From: Ramazzottius varieornatus
Lineage: Eukaryota > Tardigrada > Eutardigrada > Parachela > Ramazzottiidae
Direction: 5' to 3'
DNA length: 64,000 nt
Assembly: GCA_001949185.1 (NCBI GenBank)
Contig: BDGG01000001.1
Span: 1,168,652 to 1,232,651 of the forward strand
The stretch's first letter is position 1. Each line of letters begins with the position of its first letter. Below, in pieces: positions 35,476 to 44,900 of this stretch. The position numbers and the translations under genes were made by a program. The notes beneath the pieces are model-generated. The model did no database searches, was not told where the DNA came from, and was given only the letters and a program-made list of their open reading frames with translations.

Positions 35476-37978
35476 ATGGCGGGGAGAGATATGGGATTAC
35501 CACTAGTTGCGGCTGGACCGACAGGAGTTCTGGGAGGACTCCCGTGGGTTGAACGATACCGTCCGACGTCCATGAACGAGCTCATCTCACACGACAACAT
35601 TCTCGCAACTCGTAAGAAATGGCAGGTTCAGTTTGATTTCCGTTTCGCATGCTGATCCACGCATGACGTCACCGAAAAACGCAAATGTATCGTTGGAATT
35701 GATGACGTCTGCGCCAAGCATTGTAGTGAGAAAATCCACCTGTGGCTGACCATATGTTTTGGTACGGTTGATTGATTGACTCTGCTGGATTCTGTTTCAG
35801 TTCAGCGTTTCCTGGTGGAAGATCGTCTGCCTCACCTGCTTTTCTACGGTCCTCCTGGCACCGGAAAAACCTCCACCATTTTGTCCATCGTCAAGCAGTT
35901 GTACACACCGAAAGAAATTCCGTCTTTGGTGCTCGAGCTGAATGCGTCAGACGATCGGGGTATCGACATTGTTCGAAACGAGATCGTCAACTTCGTCAGC
36001 GCTCGGAATGTCTTCAGCAACAAAATCAAGCTTGTCATCCTGGATGAAGCCGACGCCATGACGAAGGATGCTCAGAACGCTCTCCGTCGAGGTATATCTG
36101 GCATTTTACATTCTACAGTCTGGGAAAGTCTTTTCCTAACGATGGTTTCTTCGCAGTGATCGAAAAATATACGAACTATTGTCGATTTTGCCTTGTCTGC
36201 AACTACCTTTCCAAAATTATCCCTGCCATCCAGTCCCGCTGCACACGCTTCCGCTTTGCACCGCTTACTATCGAACAGATGCGACCACGTCTGGAAGAAG
36301 TTTTGGGTCAAGAAAGGTGAGTTTGACAGTCTTTGGGTTTGGAGTGGATTTCCTTTCCCCATTCAAACTGGCGCAGTCTTGAAATTTGCTGACGTCAGGG
36401 ATCACAGGCTGTAGTACGAAGGTCGAGAGTTTGACTCCCCGGATCCATCTTTTTGCACGAAAAAGTTCTCTTCAAAATTTACTTGTTTCTTCTGACTTAT
36501 TTGAGTTATCCCTACTCACCTCGGACTCGATATAAGCTCTTGATTTGGTCTAACAGACTAGGACTTGCAGGGCCGAGTGGGATGAAAGTGGAATGGACGC
36601 CGCCCTGATCCTGGCCAAAGGCGACATGCGCAAAGCGCTAAATCTTCTTCAGTGCACCTTGATGGCGTACAACAAGATCAGCGGTGACGCCGTCTTCAGC
36701 TGTGCCGGCCATCCTCTACGGTCCGAGATCGAGAAGGCCGTGGTCGCTATGATGAACCTGCCCCTGAGCGAGGCGGTAGCCGAAGTGGACGAACTGCGGA
36801 CCATGAAAAGCTACGCTGCTCAGGATGTCCTTCAGGACATTCATTCTTACCTTGCTGACCGTAAGTCTTCCCCTCTTTCTGGTTCCATCAGAACGGCTTT
36901 TTTATTCTGATGGTTTGATTTTTGACTTTTAGTGGACCTTCCAGCTGAAGTCCGCATTTTACTCTTGGAGAAGATGGCCGATATTGAGTGAGTGTAGAGC
37001 TGTTAAAAACCAGACCAGACTATTTAGAAAGTGGTTTATATGGTTTATGTGGTTGGTGGTTTGACATCCAAACCAAACACCTCAAAACATATGGCATCTC
37101 AACCCAAACCACTCAAACCGGTTTCGACCTTACGCCAAACCATATAAACCACTGGTTTATGTGGTTTCATATGGTCTGCGGTAAGGGGAAATTTCATACG
37201 AAATCTGCGGATTCCGTGCTAGAACTCGAGCCGGAATTGGCCATCTGGCAATGCTAATCCTTTCCCACTCACTGCCACCGTGCACAGCTACATCGTTCTG
37301 GTTGGCTATGAGTGCCATCTGACACGCAGCTTTAACTGGGTGCGCACTATGTCACAAGCTGCTCGACTTGAGAACTACGCCTTCCGTCATGCGGAAATCG
37401 CAGTTCCGAAAGTGTTGGACAGCACTGCTGGTGGAAAAATGATTGCACTACCGTATGGCTTGCCATGGTGCTTTTTCAGTTCAAGCACGTGCCAGTTTGG
37501 CCTGTTTGCATCTGTTCGTAGAGAAATCAGCAACTGTCGCTCAACTTCTTGTGTCCTCGGTGATTATTTTCGTTGGTTAGTCAATTGAAGAAAACTGGCA
37601 GAATTTACTATGTACTGGTGAACCAAAAGGTGTTCGCAAACCGGTTTAGACCGGCGGTTTATGTGGTTTGGTTTGAAAATTGGACCAAACCACCAAAGGT
37701 GGTTTGCGGGAGAAACCATTTTCATTTAACCGGTTTGGCATGCAAACCACCACTTAAACCAAACCATATGGTTCAAACCATTAAAAGCTCTAAGTGAGTG
37801 TAACAAGAACGGTCCAGTTGTGAACACTATCAAGAACTGTAAACATTCAAAATCTAATTTCCTGGTTACACTTTCCAGATATCGTTTGTCCTCCGGATGT
37901 AGTGAGAAAATTCAGCTGAGCTCGCTAGTGGCAGCCTTCTTCATTGCTCGAAACCTCCTCGGAAAACACACTGCTTGA
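35476..37978 (+). CDS. RFC5: Replication factor C subunit 5
   Basis: Small subunit of the clamp loader that places PCNA on primed DNA, and of the checkpoint and cohesion variants; nuclear. Exons 35476-35611, 35801-36091, 36157-36316, 36571-36860, 36933-36987 and 37879-37978 give 343 residues (human RFC5 is 340). Motifs: LPWVERYRPTSMNELISHD, Walker A GPPGTGKT (residues 62-69), LELNASDDRGID, the DEAD box (127-130), NYLSKIIPAIQSRCTRFRF with the SRC arginine finger, GDMRKALNLLQ, and the C-terminal ADIEYRLSSGCSEKIQLSSL. The ISHD start and the C-terminus separate it from RFC2 and RFC4. The last intron (891 bp, against 65-254 bp for the others) is expanded by a hAT-like insertion right at its donor. 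Confidence 0.96.
36369..36438 (+). other. Possible tRNA-derived relic in RFC5 intron 3
   Basis: TGGCGCAGTCT (36369-36379) resembles a polymerase III A box, and AGTTTGACTCC (36428-36438) resembles a B box with two mismatches, followed by a short T stretch (ATCTTTTTGC). The spacing is longer than in normal tRNAs and I cannot fold a cloverleaf, so at most it is a SINE or tRNA relic. Confidence 0.2.
36995..37792. mobile_element. hAT-like non-autonomous foldback element in RFC5 last intron
   Basis: About 798 bp bounded by terminal inverted repeats TAGAGCTGTTAA / TAGAGCTTTTAA (11 of 12 matching) and flanked by identical 8-bp direct repeats AGTGAGTG (36987-36994 and 37793-37800). Both arms contain many GGTTTGG / AAACCA words in both orientations (for example GGTTTATATGGTTTATGTGG near 37032 and AAACCAAACCATATGGTTC near 37764), around an approximately 350-base unique centre. 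An 8-bp duplication and TIRs beginning TAGAG fit the hAT superfamily. No transposase is visible, so it would need one in trans. Because the target included the RFC5 donor, a second GTGAGT exists at 37794. Confidence 0.8.
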
Positions 37979-38295
37979 TTCTGGCCAAGAACACCCGAGC
38001 TATTTTTTCCTTCAGTCCAGAGTCACTTTGAGAGCAGGATATTTTTTCCAGTTTCTTCCCTTTTGTTTTGTAGTCTGTACAGCTCTCGAACTTCTTTCAG
38101 CATGACAGACTTTACAAGTCAGAATCTTACTTACGGATCACCGGGTTTCTAGCTTTGTGTATTCAGAAGCACAACTGTGAAATGAGCTGAGGCTTTACGT
38201 GAGTCTCACGGAGAAATACCAGAGTGATAAAAGCAACGGGTAGACTATCTCCACTAAAACAACAATACGCGCGAGCTATAATCTTATCAACAAAA

Positions 38296-41200
38296 TCACG
38301 CCACGTAATGAAACACATTCAGATCACGCTCATCTCGCGCCAAATACCCTTTCTCAATCAGAAACTCAACCTGCTCCTTCAGCATCTTTCTGTTGGGGGC
38401 GAACAAATTTTTCAGCAGTTCTATCGTTTCTGTGTGGATTTCCGTCATGGTGGCCGTCTTCCTCGTCTTCATCATCTTGGTCACGGCTTCCTGTACGCGA
38501 AGTTCCCTCAAGGCCGTGATGGACTCTTGGTCTTCTTCCACATGTCTCTCCCCTCCGATCTGCAGCTTTCCGATCAGGTTGATCCGGCCTCGTTTCTGTG
38601 GCCGACCTGCTCTCGTCGGAGCGAAGTCCATGTTGATCCAGAACCGGGTAGCTGTTTCGAAGTCTTTGGCCGACTGAGCTTTCGGTGCGTAACACATCAC
38701 AACGTTACCACACTTTGCCAGTGTACAGAGCGTCCATAAAGTCCTGCGTAGCTCATTCTGTGGAAGTCCTAGAGCAAACACCAGAGTAAACTTTAATTCC
38801 ACGGAAGAAAACAAAAATCCGCCAGTCTCTCATGAACCCGCACACGACGTTTACTGTGTATTCCAATTATTGGCGTATGCAGGAACATGAAATGATTGCG
38901 CACCACAGCAGGTTACCTGTAGCGACTTGGAGGGCTTCCAGCGACAGCTTGGCTTTCTGGCAGTCGACGAAGGCTCTGAAGACTGTCATCTGGAACAAGG
39001 TCAGTTCCAGTTCGTATGTACCAATGTTCGAGGTAAACTGCGACACGACGGTACTGCTGCTGGCTGTCAGCCCCAGTTTGCGGCCCTGAAACCTTCCGCA
39101 GTACCATTTCTCGAATTCGGTCAAGAACTCCTCCACTTCGGAAGGCATGTGACAGACGGTTCTCTCCGTGCCTAAACGAGTCCACGAACAGCCGTTGAGC
39201 ACCTTTGGATCCACCTCCCCCAGGCGTGAAGAGGCGTGAGATTTTGATTCATGTTCCGCCCATTCCCGACCTGAAAAGACAACGAAGAACCAGTGAGTAA
39301 CACAGATGCGACCTGCATATAGTAAACCAGTACATCTAACGAAGACTATGTAGTCAGGTAGACGTCGAAACAAAGCTATTATTAGTCATCGACCTGCATA
39401 CAACAAGTCCGAAAAACGATCTGTACTCGTATGCAGGTGGCTGTCGGAAATCCCACATCGTACATGTGGATACAGTTCCATCGGGAAAGAAGGCCAAAAG
39501 AGATACGTAAGCGATTGTCGCACGGTTAACTTACTCAGATCTTCGCTGACACGAACATCACCAAACATTCTGTTAATTCTGTTTATCACTTCCGCAGGCA
39601 TGCCCACGTTCGCCAACCATCGGCACATCTCTTCTTCTAGATCAGAGTCTACCGACAAGCCCAAAATCAGCCTTCTCGCCAGCGTCGTTTGGTATATCTG
39701 CATGAAGATGTCCTTGCTAGTGATGTACTTCAGCACCTGCAACGTACTCTTCAACCGTTGACTGACTTCTTCCGAGCCCAATCTCCGACTCAACGTCGTC
39801 TTTCTCAGTAGAGAATCACAGAAATTAGCTAGCATTTCCGGACAACGCGACTCGACGTTGCCACTCCGGCCTTTGAGCTGCACGGAGAAGACGGAAGTGT
39901 CGTTCACAACTTCCTGGAAGCCACGATCTCTGGCAGATGTAAAGCGGTGGTCGTCGTTGAAGGCTTCGTGAACGAGTTTGGAGAAAGTCTGGTAGAGTGT
40001 GAGAAGCTTTTCGACGTACTTCTCTGGATCGTTGGCGACGATCGAAGCGGATTCCATCATATCATCTTTCCCTTTCCTGCAAGAAAACAATAACAATTTT
40101 CAAGAACAATAATCAAGCGGCATTCAAGCCACTCAACCACAACGCATGACGTCATATAAAACGCATCACTCTATTGTTGATTGGGTTCGCTTGATTGACA
40201 CACCTGACAATATATTCTTTCACGCAATCAATCAGCGGTTCAGGTCCATCCTTAACTCTGTCCAGCAACTTGAACAAAGTTCCCAGCGCTTCATTTCGTT
40301 GTTCTTCCACCATCTTCCTCGACTCGGCGATGATACTATCGAAGATTCTCGCATTCTTGATCAGGATATACACCAGCTTCTCATTCATGCGATTTATGGG
40401 CTCGGAGTAGTTCTTCGAAGGCACGAGATACTTCCGGGCGCGACTGTGTTCGTCGTAAAAGGTTTGCTCGGCCCAACGCGCGTAGTCCACCGCGGATCCG
40501 CTGGTAAAACGCTCGTTGGCAACTCGAGTATAGTAGGTCTCCAGAGTATTCAAATACATTTGTTCGTAAGAGTCTTCGAAGAACGAACGTTGTGGAGAGA
40601 CGTGAAAGAAAGAGTCGCGGACGTCAGTGATCAGGTTCCCGTAAGCCAATCCTTCTTCTCTTTCTGTCACCATCATGGCCGACACGATCTGTAGTAGCCT
40701 GGAGGTGAAGCATGCTAGAACGGTATCCTTCCACACCTACAAGGCAAACCAGACGGACTTGAGAAGATTCGGGTATTTATTAACCAAGCAGAACAACGAC
40801 CCCGTTCAAGTGGTGCACCAAAGACAAAGTGCTCCCACGTGTCTCAAACTGACGATTGCAAAACCACGTGGTACAATGAATTTCAAATGCGTCACTGCTA
40901 CCGAAAATTCACTTTGTGACGTCATCGTCTGCGCAACCGAAACTGGGTACTTCAGATTCGGGAAATTTGAATATTATTTTGTTTTTACCTCCATAAACAT
41001 TCGTCGTATCGGTCCTAGATCATCTCCCTTGTTTCCAGGTTTGAAACTTGAAGCGTCAGGGCCTTCCAGAAGGGCTTGGTCGATTGACTGGAAAGGCAGG
41101 TGAGCGTAGAGCGACAAGACAAAGAATTCCGTCCAATGCTGGACGTATTTCTGCAGGAAAGACATATCATCGTGTTCAGCGCCAATAAAATCCCGAGCGA

Positions 41201-41462
41201 CGGTCACTGCTTCAACAGTATCCTCTCGAAGAATTTTGTACAAGGCATGGGCGACATCGTCTTTGGGATCAGCCCACATAATGTACTGATGAACGCTGAA
41301 GAAAAGGTGCTGCCATTCGGGTTTGGGAACACAGCTTTGATTGAGCAACTTCAAGAAGGTTGGCCGGAATTCCTTGTGGTACATCTCGTGCGGATCCACT
41401 TCGCTCGATCCTCCGTCTTCCAGCATGCTGCTTCCGAACGAGGAATATCTCTGGGTGGCCAT
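38296..41462 (-). CDS. CUL5: Cullin-5
   Basis: Scaffold of a cullin-RING ubiquitin ligase, which recruits SOCS-box adaptors through Elongin B/C and an RBX RING protein. Five exons (minus): 41462-40989, 40736-40204, 40076-39535, 39270-38917 and 38768-38296, 791 residues (human 780), all in phase. Cullin-repeat markers: FRPTFLKLLNQSCVPKPEWQ, VREYIV-like DCVKEYIVRKG, CPEMLANFCDSLLRKT, FMQIYQTTLARRLILGLSVD and GMPAEVINRINRMFGDVRVS. The C-terminal winged helix contains the neddylation-site context AVTKMMKTRKT and ends LLKNLFAPNRKMLKEQVEFL.. with a YVA terminus. The LKN-F-P--KM-KEQ-E-LIE signature and RMF-D--VSEDL select CUL5 over CUL2 and CUL3. It lies 0.5 kb from, and on the same strand as, SMC6. 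Confidence 0.94.
39392..39438. repeat. CCTGCATACA palindrome family (CUL5 intron 3)
   Basis: ACCTGCATACAACAAG..CGTATGCAGGT: arms of about 10 bases around 27 bases. A half copy (GACCTGCATATAG) lies about 85 bases to the left in the same intron. Other copies are in SMC6 introns. Confidence 0.75.
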
Positions 41463-41982
41463 GTTCGCTGCGAGATAAATGACTGAATGAGAACTCGTAA
41501 GTTGAAATTAGTTTTAGACCAAATCAATCTTCATTTCAATTTCCATGTCATTTTTGATTTCAATTTTCAGACAATTTCAGCGGACAGGCGACGGCTTGCC
41601 AAAGACTAGAGGGGTGCTTCATGGCAGTGTTTGTATGCTGTTGCTGTTTTCCGTACGTATGCTGTTTTCATGACCTGGGGTCGCAAAATTTTGTTCATCG
41701 AACGATACTCTTCCACACAGCTTTCCGTTTACCAGACAGTACCGTCTGAACGAGATGACGTCTAACCTAAATTGGGAAAAGCCTAATCAACGCCAAGGAT
41801 CCGACGTGGCAACTCAATCGCGACGGACCACCGAGCCCACCCAAAAACCACGCAATATTTCAGGCTTGTCTGAAACAAAACCCACGTAATGATACTCTAA
41901 AAAAGGAACTTGTCATGTAAGACGGAACGTCAACGGAATAGGAAAAGAAGGCAGTTATGGAAGGAACCATCGAGATCACAGA
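41463..41982. other. Short spacer between CUL5 and SMC6
   Basis: 519 bases holding the CUL5 5' flank and SMC6 3' flank. The two genes read the same way, so the CUL5 promoter must lie here. I see a degenerate ATTTCAATTT / TTGATTTCAATTTTC stretch near 41530, and no gene. Confidence 0.45.
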
Positions 41983-44900
41983 TTAGTTCTCGCTGTCAGA
42001 GCCTGGCTCTTCCTCTTCTTGTTCCCTCGGTGGACTCTCCAATTCAACCCGATGAATCACGCCCGGTTGGGCAATCCTGAAAACCCACAAAAATACTGAT
42101 CAGCTTTTCCCTTTCTGAACCTGAAAAATTTAAATCTTTCTCACCGATCCAAGTCGATATTCAGCGGACTAAAAAATATGCATTGCGCCGAGTCATACGT
42201 CGCTCGTTGCACGAGAAACTTCATCGCAGCTTCACGGTTCTTGTTGTCCTGCAACGGCCGAATTTAGAGCACTGAGTACCTGAGTTGACTATCACATTCT
42301 CACCATGCAGACTTCGAATTCGTCCAAAACCCTGAAAGGCGATCTTTGGTCCCAGAAGGATGTCAGGAGAGCGGCCAAGGCCATGGACCGTTCGCCACCC
42401 GACAAGACATTCAGCGGCCCCAAAACCGTGTTCGACCTGGGTGCTACTCTGTAGTCTACCGTACCCGCCGGAATGTTGACACTTAGTTGACACTTGAAAC
42501 CCTGTTCTTCCATCAAGGTTATACAGTGCTTTTGAGCTTGATCCGCAGCACGAGCCAATCCAACTTCCTTGTTCAGCACTCGTTGCTTCCAATTTTCGTC
42601 CATATACTAAATCGGCAAACATTGAGTATTAGATCACTTCAAACAAATGTGGGACATCGGCAGAAAAACTAAAAATCATCGTAATTCAAGTGGCATGCGC
42701 CCTCGTTGTTATTGACTCGAAGAGCGCGCCGCTTGGAAGAGTTTTCCAAGTGGCGCACGCTTCCAGCTAACATAAGTGAATACGTGCGTCACTTGCGAAA
42801 ACGATCATGTTGACATTTGCCGACGTCCATTAGAAAGCCGTTTCGAATATCGAGTGGAGAATGTAACCTTACTGTTTGTAGTTTCTTCGCATTTTCCAGG
42901 TCGCGAGTTCCATCCTTCTTTCGCTGTTCAAGGGTTTCGATCTGTTCATTCAGCTGCTTGCGGCTGATGGCGTCCTTGTTCATAAGGAGGTGTTCTTGTG
43001 CCTTATTCCAAATCTCCAGTTCTTTCAGCACGTCTTCAAAGGACTGCGTCGGCTCTGGCATCTCATCTGGGTCCTCCACATCCAGTTCGGCCAGTTCCTC
43101 TTCAACATTCTACACGGAAAAAGTTAAAAAATAAATTACGAACTCAGGAAATGAAATCTGCCCACCTTTTTATTCTCCTCGCAAGCAGCTATCAGCTTAT
43201 TTTTCTCCTTCAACTGCTTATTCAGCGTATCTTTTTCGGCTTTCAGTCTGACAATGGCTTCCTTCTTTTCCTTCTCCGCCCCTCTGGTCCGCATGGAAGC
43301 AGGTGCCGACGCCTGTTGAAGTGTGTTGTAGTTCTTCACGGCTTCCTTGTGCTCCTTCTCTAGCTTTTTGATGTTTGCACGCATTTGCTTAGCCGTTTCT
43401 GTACCTTTATGAATACTCTCATTCAATCTGGTCAACTCATCTGCAAAACACAAACCCGAAATTGCGCACACTGACAAACAAATAGCCAGCTCGATATGAT
43501 GTATTAACCACCTGCATACATGTCCTCGTTCAATGAGCCACAACTTTGTATGCAGCTGCTTCACACCTTTAGTTTTGTCTGCAGGAGTCGACCACCTGCA
43601 TACACGATTCCCACTCAGTAGCCCAGAGTTCGGTATGCAGGTAAGTAAAACTTTTATCCAGGTCCGAGACTCAACTTACCGTTTCCTTCTTCCGGCTGCT
43701 GTTCTTCTTCAGCGAGATCTTCTTCCTCTGGTTCTTCTCCCATTCCCTCGTCTTCATTGTTATCGACCACGCTAGGAGCTAGTGAAGAACGCGCAAGGGA
43801 GGCGTGCGACGTGGAAGGAAGAGTTTCTGACAGGGAGGGGTCCCATGCGGAGCGCTGCGTCTGTAATGGTTCTTCGAAGTTCGGCTGTGCTACCTTGAGC
43901 TCTTTCCGAGCAGAAACGCCATGCTGTACCGTCCTCATCATTCGGTCTTTCAGCTCGGTGAGTTGCTGTTTGACTTTGAACAGCTCTTCTGTCCTGTGTT
44001 CTCTCAGCTGTTTCTGTCCTGCCAGCTCAATCTTCTCACTTTCCGCCGCCCTGGAAAATGATCGAATATTCGAATCGCCTTGTTTCAACTGAGTTTCTAT
44101 TGATATCGTTGGGAAGCTTCCTCACGTGATGATTTGGGTGTAAGACGTGACGGTCTGCGGCGTCAGTGTACGCACTTCCGGGGCCGTAATGTTCCATGTA
44201 CCATTCTCGAAGCCGTAGCAGAATCCAGCAGCATCATACACCTGCATACAGAAACATTAAAATAAAAATCAAAAGTTTACTAGGAAGAGAAAATTGCCGA
44301 AGGAAAAATTTGTACCTTTTCAAGGCCGGGGATACCAGATATGGAAAGCCGCTGAGCCAAGGCGCTTTCTTCCACAAAAACGAAATTACGCGCCGGAAGG
44401 ACATTTTTCATCAGAATTTTCATCTCATTATTCTTGCCCACTTTCACGATATCCTGCATGAACTTCGCGTTGGGCGCGATCTTTCGTACATCGTCCCGAT
44501 TAATCCGGAAAGCTTCTGCGCTCAAAGCCTGCGAAATAATTTCTATCAATTCCTCTGCTGTTAGAAACGACCTACCCACGAATGACATTGACTCACGTCA
44601 TCAGGGAGAAGCAGAAACGCCGGCGGAGTGCATCCCTCGCTGCTGCAGAAGTATTTAATACCGCTGAGCACCCCGAAGTTCTCTGTTGTGCTGCTACCGG
44701 CCGGTACCAGCAAGAAGAAGGTCTCCAACCAAGGAGACAGAGCATGATCCGCAGCAATGCCGAAGGTGTCATCCCTTAGCGCCACTTCGTCCGCTGCAAA
44801 GCCACCACACTGATTAATACTTGGAAGTTCGGCAAACAAATTCCACCATACCATTTCCCCAAGCGACGCCAACGCGTCCAGCCAACGCGCGCCACCTGAA

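Noticed and set aside
36428-36438. tRNA gene in RFC5 intron 3
   Set aside because: The box A/B spacing is too long and I cannot form acceptor and anticodon stems; kept only as a low-confidence relic.
37280-37588. 102-codon ORF inside the hAT-like element
   Set aside because: It lies in the centre of a non-autonomous element, lacks transposase motifs and has no start or splice context.
56-40410. CRISPR-like or other prokaryotic arrays
   Set aside because: The repeats are few, palindromic, not evenly spaced, and sit in introns of animal genes.
44573-44597. A 24-base intron between SMC6 exons 10 and 11 using the TAG at about 44573
   Set aside because: Too short, and it breaks the frame; the acceptor at 44553 restores phase with an intron of about 44 bases.
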